Part shown: in pieces, positions 56,924 to 64,000 of the stretch
Layout of the letters: each line of letters opens with the position of its first letter
Position numbering within the stretch: position 1 is the stretch's first letter
Assembly: GCF_900101465.1 (NCBI RefSeq)
Contig: NZ_FMZM01000015.1
Coordinates: 81,733-145,732 of the forward strand
Source: Nocardioides lianchengensis
Lineage (GTDB): Bacteria; Actinomycetota; Actinomycetes; Propionibacteriales; Nocardioidaceae
Reading direction: 5' to 3'
Length of the DNA stretch: 64,000 nt
Position numbers and translations under genes: made by a program
The notes under the pieces: generated by a model
The model's database searches: none
What the model was told of the DNA's origin: nothing
What the model saw: only the letters and a program-made list of their open reading frames with translations

Positions 56924-57634
56924 ATGAAGAGAAGAACCCTGCTGGCGCCCGTCCTGGCCGCCGTCCTCGCGGTGCCGCTGCTCGGCACCGCGCCGGTGGC
57001 CAGCGCCGTACCGCCCGGACACGGACGACCACGCCTCGCGGTCGTCGTACCGTCGGCGACGCCGCGACACTGGGACCCGCTCACCGACGAGAAGTGGACC
57101 TTCGACCGTCGGCACCGGGAGGTGGTGCTGACCGAGGCGGGCACTCCGCCCGAGGGTCCGCGGCGGCCCTTCGAGTACGCCGTCGTGCGCACCGGACCCG
57201 AGCTCGGCTCGTTGACCTACCGTGCCGAGGTCCGCATCGACGAGGACGTCAGCGTCGACAACCGTGACGTGGTGCTGATCTGGAACTACCGCTCGCCGAC
57301 GCGCTTCTACTACGCGCACCTCTCGCAGGACAACACGATCTATCCCCACAACGGGATCTTCGTCGTCGACGACGCCGACCGGCGCCGCATCGACGACCAG
57401 TGGACCGGCAGCGTCGGCGCGCCGCCCGCCATCGACGACGCCGACTGGCACGACGTCCGTCTCGACTACGACGCCCGCAGCGGGCGGGTCGCCGTACGGC
57501 TCGACGGGGCACGCGAGCCGCTGATGACCGCGACCGACACCACCTTCGCCGGTGGTCGGGTCGGCTTCGGGTCCTTCGACAACTACGGCCGGGTCCGCGA
57601 CGTCGCCGTCGTCGGCCTGCGCGCCCGTCCGTAG
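56924..57634 (+). CDS. Secreted jelly-roll (DUF1080/LamG-like) protein
   Basis: 236 residues, ATG behind GGAAGGA. Signal peptide about 1-28 (ending VASA). The mature protein is one concanavalin-like domain: VDNRDVVLIWNYRSPTRFYYAHL (span about 106-128), DDADWHDVRLDYDARSGRVAV and GGRVGFGSFDNYGRVRDVAV. The closest pattern is DUF1080, a family in which some members cleave 3-keto-glycosides; whether this one is catalytic or only binds sugar is unclear. It follows the catabolic operon after 46 bp on the same strand. Confidence 0.82.
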   Translation: MKRRTLLAPVLAAVLAVPLLGTAPVASAVPPGHGRPRLAVVVPSATPRHWDPLTDEKWTFDRRHREVVLTEAGTPPEGPRRPFEYAVVRTGPELGSLTYRAEVRIDEDVSVDNRDVVLIWNYRSPTRFYYAHLSQDNTIYPHNGIFVVDDADRRRIDDQWTGSVGAPPAIDDADWHDVRLDYDARSGRVAVRLDGAREPLMTATDTTFAGGRVGFGSFDNYGRVRDVAVVGLRARP

Positions 57635-57694
57635 CCCAGAACCGCACCGGTCCCCGCGCGCGCTCCGGCAGGAGGGCGGGCGAGGACCGGTGGG

Positions 57695-57716
57695 GCCGCC
57701 GGTGGCAGCCGGCGGC
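57695..57716. terminator. Hairpin between secreted genes
   Basis: Perfect 8-bp arms GCCGCCGG and CCGGCGGC around a 6-base loop, 55 bp before the PQQ dehydrogenase start. A second pair, ACCGGTCC/GGACCGGT, lies just upstream. It may terminate or pause the upstream transcript. Confidence 0.45.
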
Positions 57717-57771
57717 GTCCTTCTACAGGAGATCCCCACGGTAGCCGCCGCGGGGAGGAAGAGAGTCCCTC

Positions 57772-60099
57772 ATGGGCAAGTCACGCTGGTGGGTGACGGC
57801 CGCGGCCGGTGCGCTGGTCGTGGGTCTGTTCACCCCCACGCCGTCGATCGGGAGCGCCGTACCGGCCGCCGCCGACGGCACCCCGATCGCCGACCCCTAT
57901 CCCGACAAGCCGCTCCGGTCGTCGCTGGGCCTGGTGCTCGAGGAGCACCACCAGTTCCCCGCCTCGGAGCCCACCCCGGCACCAACCGACTACCGGCTGA
58001 TGCGCCACAACCGCATCAACTACATCGGTGACATCCCGGACGGCACCCGACGGCAGTACGTCCCGGACCTCAACGGCCCGCTCTACCTGCTGGACCGGGG
58101 GCGCGAGCACCGCTACCTCGACATCAAGGCGCAGTTCCCGAGCTTCTACTCCGGTCGCGGCATGGGCAGTGGCTTCGGCTTCGTGTCCTTCCACCCCGAC
58201 TTCGAGGACAACGGCCTCTTCTACACGGTGCACACCGAGAAGACCGCCGACATGACGACGCTGCCGGCGACGACGTACCCGGCCCAGACGCCCACGTTCA
58301 GCCACAGCGTCGTCACCGAGTGGACCGCGCGCAACCCCGACGCCAACGTCTTCCGCGGTACCCGCCGCGAGGTGTTGCGGCTCGGGTTCGCCAGCCAGAT
58401 CCACGCGATCCAGCAGATCGACTTCAACCCCACGGCCGAGCCGCGGGACGACGACTACGGCCAGCTCTACGTCGCGATCGGCGACGGCGGCATCGGCCTG
58501 ACGACCGACCAGCCGCAGACCCTCGACAACCCCTACGGCAAGATCTGGCGGATCGATCCGCGCGGCACCGACGGCCCCACGGGCAGCTACGGCGTCCCGC
58601 GGTCCAACCCGTTCGTCGGGGACGCGGGCGCCCTCGGCGAGACCTGGGCGATCGGCATGCGTGACCCGCACCGGTTCTCGTGGGACCCCCAGGGCCAGCA
58701 CCGGATGTACCTCGGTCACATCGGTCAGCACCAGGTCGAGGCGGTCTACGAGGTCCGGCCGGGGGACAACTTCGGCTGGAACCCGCGCGAGGGCCGCTTC
58801 GTGTACGACAACGACGACCAGTGCAACCTCTACCCGCTGCCCGCAGACGATGCCCAGCACGGCTACGTCTACCCGGTGGCGGCGTACGACCACGACGCGC
58901 CGGCCGGCTGGCCGTGCACGTCCGACAGCGGTCACGGCATCAGCGGTGGGCAGGTCTACCGCGGGAAGCTGCCCGCGCTGCGGGGCAAGTACGTGTTCGG
59001 CGACCTGGTCGACGGACGCGTCCTGTGGGCGCAGGCCGGCCAGATGCGTCAGGAGACCGGCCGGGAGGCGACCCTGCACGAGATGCAGCTGTGGACCACC
59101 GACGGGGAGCGGCTGCGGATGACCGACCTCGTCGACGACCACCGCGTCGACCTGCGCTTCGGTGTCGATGCCCGCGGCGAGCTCTACCTGCTGGCGAAGG
59201 CCAACGGGAAGGTGTGGAAGGTCGTCGGGACCCGCCACACCCCCTGGAAGGACGAGACGCTGCCCGCGCTGTCCGACTCGGTGGTGGCGGCGTACGACTT
59301 CGAGCACCCGTTCGCGGTCGACGGCGCGAAGGAGGAGGACCAGGGCCCGTCGCGCACGCTGCTCGACCTGGTCAACGGAGGCGAGGACATGCGGGTGCGC
59401 GACGGCGCCTACCCGGGCAGCCGGAGCTCGATCCAGACCCAGCAGGTCAACCCGACGGTCAACGGCAACGACGACTGGAAGGCGGGCGTGTGGGGGCAGG
59501 ACGGGGTGGCCTCGCTGGACCGCTTCGCCGGCGCCGAGCAGGCCACGGTCATGGGCTGGTTCAAGATGAACGGCACCGGCCCGGCACTGAACTCGACCAC
59601 GCCCGACCCGACCGACCGCTACAACGCGATCGGCCTCGCGGGGGTCCTCGCCGGCAACTCCGACGGGCACGGCGTCCGGGCGCTGCTGGAGCTGATCAAC
59701 GTCGACGGGGAGCTGAAGCTGGTGGCCCTCGGTCGGCGGCTCGACGACGGCTCGTCCTCGACGTACGCCGCCTCCGCGGACTGGCGCTCGCTGCTGCCCC
59801 GCGGTCGCTGGGTGCACCTGGCCGCGACGTTCGACTACACGACCGGCGAGATGGCGCTCTACCGCAACGGCAAGCCGGTCGACGGGTTCTACACCTCGAC
59901 CTCCGACCCGTGGCAGGTCGACGGCACCGGCACCTCCGACACGCTGCCTCGGGGCATCAAGATCGGTGGGTCGTTCCCGCAGAACACCCTCGAACGGAAT
60001 CCCTGCGACTGCCGCATGGACTCCCTGGTGTTCCTCGACAAGGCCGCCTCCGCCGGGCAGGTGCGGCAGCAGTACCGCCGCTACCTCGCGGGCTACTGA
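57772..60099 (+). CDS. Secreted PQQ-dependent sugar dehydrogenase with LamG domain
   Basis: 775 residues, ATG start. Signal peptide about 1-33. Residues about 75-480 form a six-bladed glucose/sorbosone dehydrogenase propeller: FVSFHPDFEDNGLFYTVHTE (span about 140-159), YGKIWRIDPRGTDG, IGMRDPHRFSWDP, YLGHIGQHQVEAVYEV and GDNFGWNPREG. A LamG-type module from about 590 (RWVHLAATFDYTTGEMALYRNGKPVDG, span about 680-706) probably binds glycan. The enzyme oxidises extracellular sugars with PQQ or a similar cofactor. It ends at a strong terminator and may be part of the LacI-controlled block. Confidence 0.9.
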   Translation: MGKSRWWVTAAAGALVVGLFTPTPSIGSAVPAAADGTPIADPYPDKPLRSSLGLVLEEHHQFPASEPTPAPTDYRLMRHNRINYIGDIPDGTRRQYVPDLNGPLYLLDRGREHRYLDIKAQFPSFYSGRGMGSGFGFVSFHPDFEDNGLFYTVHTEKTADMTTLPATTYPAQTPTFSHSVVTEWTARNPDANVFRGTRREVLRLGFASQIHAIQQIDFNPTAEPRDDDYGQLYVAIGDGGIGLTTDQPQTLDNPYGKIWRIDPRGTDGPTGSYGVPRSNPFVGDAGALGETWAIGMRDPHRFSWDPQGQHRMYLGHIGQHQVEAVYEVRPGDNFGWNPREGRFVYDNDDQCNLYPLPADDAQHGYVYPVAAYDHDAPAGWPCTSDSGHGISGGQVYRGKLPALRGKYVFGDLVDGRVLWAQAGQMRQETGREATLHEMQLWTTDGERLRMTDLVDDHRVDLRFGVDARGELYLLAKANGKVWKVVGTRHTPWKDETLPALSDSVVAAYDFEHPFAVDGAKEEDQGPSRTLLDLVNGGEDMRVRDGAYPGSRSSIQTQQVNPTVNGNDDWKAGVWGQDGVASLDRFAGAEQATVMGWFKMNGTGPALNSTTPDPTDRYNAIGLAGVLAGNSDGHGVRALLELINVDGELKLVALGRRLDDGSSSTYAASADWRSLLPRGRWVHLAATFDYTTGEMALYRNGKPVDGFYTSTSDPWQVDGTGTSDTLPRGIKIGGSFPQNTLERNPCDCRMDSLVFLDKAASAGQVRQQYRRYLAGY

Positions 60100-60119
60100 C
60101 CCGACGGCGCGGATGAGAT

Positions 60120-60152
60120 CGCCGGGTCGGTGCGGTTCGCACCGGCCCGGCG
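60120..60152. terminator. Bidirectional terminator
   Basis: A 15-bp stem with one mismatch (CGCCGGGTCGGTGCG and CGCACCGGCCCGGCG) and loop GTT lies between the convergent PQQ dehydrogenase and DUF1772 genes, 20 and 16 bp from their stops. Confidence 0.75.
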
Positions 60153-60168
60153 AGTCCGTCCACCAGCC

Positions 60169-60648
60169 TCAGCTGCGGAGCGCGGCGACGGCCAGGCAGG
60201 CCACGGACGCGGTCGAGGTGAGGGTGCGGACGGCGTTCCAGCGCCGCCAGGTCGACTCGAAGTCGGCGCGGACGGCGGCCAGGTCGCGGATCGAGTCGAC
60301 CGGCCCGGCGGCGGCGAGGGCGTCGTTGAGCGGCACGTTGAGGGCGCCGGTGACCACCACGGTGGCGACCGCGAGACCGGCCCCGGCGACCACCCACCAC
60401 CGGGCGCTCCCGTGCGTCGCGAGCACCGCTGCTCCGGCGAGCGCCGGGGCACCGAGGAAGCTGGCGAGGAAGACCGGGTTCACGATCGCGACGTTCATCT
60501 GCTGCATGGCGTGCACGAACGTCCGGTCGTCGACCCGGCCCAGGCCGGGCATCACGCCGCTGGCCCAGGTGTAGTAGGTGCCGGCCTGGAGACCGCCCAG
60601 CACCAGGGCGGCGGTCAGGACGGGGACGCGGAGGTCGTCGAGGCTCAT
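60169..60648 (-). CDS. DUF1772 membrane protein (anthrone-oxygenase-like)
   Basis: 159 residues from the ATG at 60648 (GAGGG upstream); an ATG at 60684 is an alternative. Four predicted membrane helices. AGTYYTWASGVMPGLGRVDD near the start and the NPVFLASF, NVPLND and WRRWNAVRT blocks are the DUF1772 signature, a family including anthrone oxygenases and many unstudied membrane proteins. It diverges from an AraC-type regulator, its likely controller. Confidence 0.88.
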   Translation of the reverse strand: MSLDDLRVPVLTAALVLGGLQAGTYYTWASGVMPGLGRVDDRTFVHAMQQMNVAIVNPVFLASFLGAPALAGAAVLATHGSARWWVVAGAGLAVATVVVTGALNVPLNDALAAAGPVDSIRDLAAVRADFESTWRRWNAVRTLTSTASVACLAVAALRS

Positions 60649-60729
60649 GCCCTCATCGTGGGGCGCCCAGTCGAGACGATCCATCGCTGGTGGTGCCGGA
60701 TCCATACGCCAGCGTCTACGCTCGGCCGC

Positions 60730-61713
60730 ATGGACGGCCTCGCCGCGCTGCTCGACGGCCCCCGTGCTCGGGGCGCCTTCCTGGTGCGCTGCCTGCTGGA
60801 CCCGCCCTGGGCGGTCCGGCTGGAGGACGAGTCGCCGCTGTCGGTGACCGCCGTCGTCCGCGGGCACGCATGGGCGGTCCCGGACCGCGGCGCCGCCGTA
60901 CGGCTCGAGGTCGGGGACGTCGTGATCGCGGTCGGGACCGACCACTGGAGCGTCGCCGACACCCCCGGCGCGGAGCCCTTCGCCCGGATCCTGCCGGGCC
61001 AGGTGTGCGTGACGCCGGACGGTCGCGAGCTCGCCGAGGAGCTGCACCAGGGCGTGCGGAGCTGGGGCAACAGCGCCGCCGGCGAGACGGTGCTGCTCAC
61101 CGGCGCCTACCTCCTCGAGGGCGAGGTCAGCGGCCGGCTGCTCCGGGCGCTCCCCGGCCTGCTCGTGCTGCGGGCGGCCGACCTCGACTCCCCGCTGGTG
61201 GCGCTGCTGGCCGACGAGATCGTCAAGGACGCCCCGGGTCAGGACGCGGTCCTCGACCGGCTCCTCGACCTGCTGCTGATCACGCTGCTGCGGGCCTGGT
61301 TCGCCCGCCCCGACGCCGACCCGCCCGGCTGGTACGTCGGCCAGGGCGACCCGGTCGTCGGGCCGGCCCTGCGGCTGCTCCAGCACCACCCGGAGCGGTC
61401 TTGGAGCGTCGCCGAGCTGGCGGCGGCGGGTGGGGCGTCGCGGGCGGCGTTCGCGCGGCGGTTCGCGGCGGTGGTCGGCGTACCGCCGATGGCGTTCCTG
61501 ACCGAGTGGCGCCTGGCCCTGGCCGCCGACCTGCTGCTCGAGCCCGACGCGACGGTGGCGGGCGTGGCCCGGCAGGTCGGCTACGCGACGCCGTTCGCGC
61601 TCTCGACCGCCTTCAAGCGCGCCCGCGGGGTCAGCCCGCGCGAGCACCGGCGTCAGGCCGCCCGCGATCCCGGCTCGAACGTCGCCGCCACCGCGTCGAA
61701 CACCTCGCAGTAG
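60730..61713 (+). CDS. AraC-family regulator (cupin N-domain)
   Basis: 327 residues. A -10-like TACGCT (60717-60722) ends 7 bases before the ATG, so the mRNA is likely leaderless. The N-terminal cupin (AraC_binding_2/cupin_6 type) includes VRLEDESPLSVTAVVRG and GDVVIAVGTDHWSVAD. The C-terminal double HTH has WSVAELAAAGGASRAAFARRFAAVVG, cited as span 228-253, and GVARQVGYATPFALSTAFKRARGVSP. It faces the DUF1772 gene over 81 bp. Its last 61 bp overlap a convergent gene. Confidence 0.93.
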   Translation: MDGLAALLDGPRARGAFLVRCLLDPPWAVRLEDESPLSVTAVVRGHAWAVPDRGAAVRLEVGDVVIAVGTDHWSVADTPGAEPFARILPGQVCVTPDGRELAEELHQGVRSWGNSAAGETVLLTGAYLLEGEVSGRLLRALPGLLVLRAADLDSPLVALLADEIVKDAPGQDAVLDRLLDLLLITLLRAWFARPDADPPGWYVGQGDPVVGPALRLLQHHPERSWSVAELAAAGGASRAAFARRFAAVVGVPPMAFLTEWRLALAADLLLEPDATVAGVARQVGYATPFALSTAFKRARGVSPREHRRQAARDPGSNVAATASNTSQ

Positions 61714-62096
61714 TCGGCGTAGTCCTCGCGCGCGACCGTCCCGGTGAGGGTGATCCCGGTGCCGCCGAGCAGCCACGACCACTGCTCGCTGACCAGGTCG
61801 GTGGACCCGAGCCGGTGCGCGAACCGCGCGTAGACCACCGGCCGTCCCTCCAGCTCGAACGCGTCCTCGTCGTCCACCTCGAACCCGACCAGCTGCCCGG
61901 CCAGCTCGCCCATCGCGTCGGCCCGCCACTGCTCGAGGTCGTCGTCGACCGGCGCGCACCGCAGCACCAGCTCGGGCGCCACGCCGCTCTCCGGGAGTGT
62001 GGCCGCCCGCGCGTGCACCAGCACGCCGTGGTCGGGGTCGGAGCGCCGCCGCCAGCGCGGCGGCAGGGCGATGGTCAGGTCACGGAGTCTCGTCAT
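61653..62096 (-). CDS. Small conserved actinobacterial protein (LpqN/DUF1795-like)
   Basis: 147 residues, ATG start. MTRLRDLTIALPPRWRRRSDPDHGVLVHARA (span 1-31), FELEGRPVVYARFAHRLGSTDLVSEQW (span about 79-105) and DYADYCEVFDAVAATFEP fit the LpqN/DcrB-like alpha/beta fold but without a signal peptide. Overlap with the 3' end of the AraC gene on the opposite strand is 61 bp, and both frames keep good codon bias. Function unknown. Confidence 0.72.
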   Translation of the reverse strand: MTRLRDLTIALPPRWRRRSDPDHGVLVHARAATLPESGVAPELVLRCAPVDDDLEQWRADAMGELAGQLVGFEVDDEDAFELEGRPVVYARFAHRLGSTDLVSEQWSWLLGGTGITLTGTVAREDYADYCEVFDAVAATFEPGSRAA

Positions 62097-62252
62097 GACC
62101 GGGCAGCATCGCCGTACGGCGGGGGCGGTGAAACCGGGCCGGTCCGCGCCTGTGGAGAAGGTCGGGAACCACCGACCGAGGTCCGGGGGAGAGTGGCCCC
62201 GCTGGGCGCCGTCGAGTGCAGCGAGGGCGGGCCGTCCGAGGCCGCTCCGCCG

Positions 62253-62463
62253 TGACCGACGCCCTGTCGCGGGTCACGGTCCTCGACCCGATCGCCCCGT
62301 GGATGCCAACCGGCGAGTGTGGGAGCGCGCCGGGTTCCTCGTAGTGCTGCCACTGGAGGACGGAGGCGTCCTGCCCGCTGGGACCGTCCTGGCTGCGGAC
62401 CGCGAGTCCGGAACCATGGCCGAGCCGGGTTCGACCGTCACCGTCACGGCGGCGCGCCCGTAG
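62253..62463 (+). pseudogene. Frameshifted PASTA-domain remnant
   Basis: One frame starts VTDALSRVTVLDPIAPW (62253 onward) and then diverges. A second frame, shifted by one base, continues from about 62299 as DANRRVWERAGFLVVLPLED, then LPAGTVLAADRESGTMAEPG and STVTVTAARP to the stop. Together they make about one PASTA domain of the kind found in PknB kinases and penicillin-binding proteins. It looks like the decayed 3' end of a larger gene. The rest of the gap from 62097 holds nothing recognisable. Confidence 0.5.
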
Positions 62464-62481
62464 CCCCTCGGGCTGTGGCCG

Positions 62482-63735
62482 TCAGGGCTGTGGGGTGGCG
62501 GTGCCGGTGTGGTCGCGAACGAACGTCAAGCCGTTCGGACTGCGCCAGACGAACGTCGTGTCGTCGACCTTGTCGTAGCGCCAGCGCGTATGTGTCTTCG
62601 CGCGGTGATGTCTTCGGCAGAGTGGGGCGATGTTGCAGTCGCACGTGGCGCCGCCGTGGGCGGCTGGGTCGCTGTGGTCGTGGTCGCAGGACCTCGATCG
62701 CCTGCGACACCAGGGGAACACGCAGGAGTGCTGGAGCAGGGCCTGGCGTTCCTTCAACCGGTCGGGGACCTCGTAGGCATCCACGTGCACGTGACCGGTC
62801 AGGTCGATGACCGGCTTGATGACGACCTGACTGTCTCCGTCCTGGCACCAGCTCTTGACCTGCTCGACCGAGATGAGGGTGCGGGTGTTCTCGACGCGGG
62901 CGATGGCGGCGTCGGCGAGGTGGACGTGGACCACGACCTGGCGGGGCCGTTTGCGGTCCGGGTCCGGCTCAGCATTGAGATCGAGCGTGAGCTGGCGTCG
63001 AGCCAGGTCACCGATCGCGATGGAACGGCGCACGTCGAGCGACAGGCCGTCGGCGATCGTGGCGAGGTGGGTCGCACCCCGAGAGACGGCGTCTTCGAGG
63101 TCGAGTGCGTCGACGAGGTCGAGGGTCCCGCGGACTTCGACGTGGCCGTCGTAGGAGACCTGCTGGGTCTCGATGTCGAAGTGCCGTACCTCGGCCGCAT
63201 CCCGGGCGCGCTGGGCAGCGGTCTCCGGGTCGAAACGGACCCGGGCTTCTTCGATGGTCCGGTCGAGCTGGGCAATCGAGATCTTGTGCGCCACTGAGGC
63301 GACGTGAAGGTCGACGAACTCGGCGCCGTCGAGTGGGAGGTCGATGGTCTCGGCGGCGATGCGGCGGGCTTTCCAGACCGGGAGGTCCAACGATTGGACG
63401 CGTTCGTAGACCCTGGGGAGTCGGTGGGCGAGCTCGACGGCGTGGCCGAGGTAGATCCGCCCGGAGTCGGACGACAGGCCGAGTGCGGCGGAGAACTCCA
63501 GCACGGAGAACTCCGCGATCAACGGTGCGCCGGGGCCGGCGATGGCCATCTCGTCCTCGCAGCCGGGGATCCAGACGGCGGCGGCGTCGTGGAGGGAGTC
63601 GGTGGAGTGCATGCCGGCCCAGGTGACGGCGGCGGCGAGCTGGTCGGCCTCGGCCTGCAACTGGGCAGATCGTCGGGCGCGGACGAAGGCGAGCACCGCG
63701 GGTGCGGTGTCGCAGTCGTCGAGGTCCCGAGCCAT
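62482..63735 (-). CDS. DUF222/HNH endonuclease-domain protein (13E12 repeat family)
   Basis: 417 residues, leaderless ATG. The DUF222 region covers about 20-300. The HNH-type zinc nuclease motif lies at about 340-395: CVFPWCRRRSRSCDHDH, then CNIAPLCRRHHRAKTH with paired Cys and the H-N-H order. Such proteins are multi-copy in actinobacteria and behave like mobile or selfish genes. Codon use is less GC-biased than in neighbours, which supports transfer. The promoter has a LexA-type box, matching reports that mycobacterial 13E12 genes belong to the SOS regulon. Activity is unproven. Confidence 0.93.
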   Translation of the reverse strand: MARDLDDCDTAPAVLAFVRARRSAQLQAEADQLAAAVTWAGMHSTDSLHDAAAVWIPGCEDEMAIAGPGAPLIAEFSVLEFSAALGLSSDSGRIYLGHAVELAHRLPRVYERVQSLDLPVWKARRIAAETIDLPLDGAEFVDLHVASVAHKISIAQLDRTIEEARVRFDPETAAQRARDAAEVRHFDIETQQVSYDGHVEVRGTLDLVDALDLEDAVSRGATHLATIADGLSLDVRRSIAIGDLARRQLTLDLNAEPDPDRKRPRQVVVHVHLADAAIARVENTRTLISVEQVKSWCQDGDSQVVIKPVIDLTGHVHVDAYEVPDRLKERQALLQHSCVFPWCRRRSRSCDHDHSDPAAHGGATCDCNIAPLCRRHHRAKTHTRWRYDKVDDTTFVWRSPNGLTFVRDHTGTATPQP

Positions 63736-63741
63736 GCGCCC

Positions 63742-63764
63742 ATTCTACTCGAACACATTATCGA
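63742..63764 (-). promoter_or_regulatory. Leaderless promoter with LexA/SOS box for HNH gene
   Basis: On the minus strand the -10 TAGAAT (63747-63742) ends 6 bases before the ATG. Directly upstream, 63749-63764 reads TCGAACACATTATCGA on the plus strand, matching 10 of 12 defined bases of the actinobacterial SOS box TCGAAC-N4-GTTCGA. Confidence 0.7.
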
Positions 63765-64000
63765 ATGCGAGGGTTGTCCACAGCCTAGTTCGAACGGTCG
63801 ACCCCAGGTGACCGAAAGCCAGAAGCAGCCTCGTGATGGCCCTTGATCACCGCGGACGGTGAGCCCCCTTCTTTCTGTAAATGTCTTCGAACCGGCCTGG
63901 TGCACCGAGCAGACGTCACGGCAGGGGCCGACCTACCGGAGGTTGCTTGCTGGCTGCGGGGGTCTCGACGGGCGTTCAGGACTTCGTCCTTCACTGCTCG
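63765..64000. other. Terminal intergenic stretch with repeat-like end
   Basis: No convincing gene is seen from the HNH promoter to the window edge; short frames here have poor codon bias. The last 42 bases (63959-64000) contain GGTCTCGACGGG and a small hairpin AGGAC-TTC-GTCCT, similar in style to dispersed palindromic repeats of Nocardioides. The element is cut by the window end. Confidence 0.35.

Overview
The window reads as chromosomal DNA of a very high-GC actinobacterium, most like Nocardioides or a close relative in the Nocardioidaceae. Reasons: strong G/C bias at third codon positions, many GTG and some TTG starts, 4-bp stop/start overlaps inside operons, several starts that look leaderless behind a TAnnnT -10 box, and typical actinobacterial families (EthR-like TetR, DUF222/13E12 HNH protein, Rv0338c-like Fe-S oxidoreductase, DUF4232, YbjN). 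I see no rRNA, tRNA, CRISPR array, transposase or prophage. This is metabolic chromosome with small palindromic repeats rather than a genomic island. The genus is an inference.

Layout. 1-2.0 kb: 3' end of a sodium:solute symporter, its small membrane partner and an AbiEi-like protein. 2.1-5.9 kb: a large membrane Fe-S oxidoreductase with a disordered tail carrying repeated SLFD motifs. 6.2-10.8 kb: two secreted proteins (RCC1/Ig-like; M19-like amidohydrolase). 10.9-14.4 kb: EamA exporter with a probable leader peptide and attenuator, an IclR regulator, a coiled-coil membrane protein and an MFS transporter. 14.5-20.5 kb: a secreted protein, hutH-hutU and another secreted protein. 20.7-28.1 kb: M48 protease, TetR/SDR divergon, DUF1330, glycosyltransferase, two CitE-like CoA lyases, cyclic-nucleotide-binding protein, DUF1992. 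28.2-35.4 kb: M20 peptidase-MFS operon, nitroreductase, then an AllC-like amidohydrolase-hutF-hutI operon. 35.5-40.2 kb: LuxR/AAA regulator, sucrase/ferredoxin-like protein, lipoprotein. 40.2-46.7 kb: SDR, flavin monooxygenase, EthR-like TetR, alpha/beta hydrolase, YbjN, an unknown protein and a P450. 46.7-60.1 kb: glycerate kinase, LacI, HAAT-type ABC transporter, Idh/DUF993/isomerase, a secreted jelly-roll protein and a PQQ sugar dehydrogenase. 60.2-64 kb: DUF1772, AraC, a small conserved protein, a PASTA remnant and a LexA-boxed HNH protein.

How genes work together. Histidine catabolism is complete but split: HutH and HutU at 16-19 kb, HutI and HutF at 33-35 kb, with an AllC-like amidohydrolase standing where HutG would be. 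The same perfect 14-bp palindrome lies upstream of hutH and of the M20 peptidase-MFS operon, which suggests one regulator and a feeding role for the peptidase and transporter. A LacI protein faces a HAAT-type (branched-chain amino acid/amide family) ABC transporter that leads into an Idh/DUF993/TIM-barrel catabolic operon and two secreted carbohydrate-type proteins. This looks like an uncharacterised sugar, sugar-acid or polyol pathway. A flavin monooxygenase, an EthR-like regulator and a hydrolase form a third unit whose operator resembles the one upstream of the P450.

Best candidates for something new: the leader-peptide attenuator before the EamA exporter, the shared hut palindrome, the SLFD-repeat tail, and the LacI/HAAT/DUF993 pathway.
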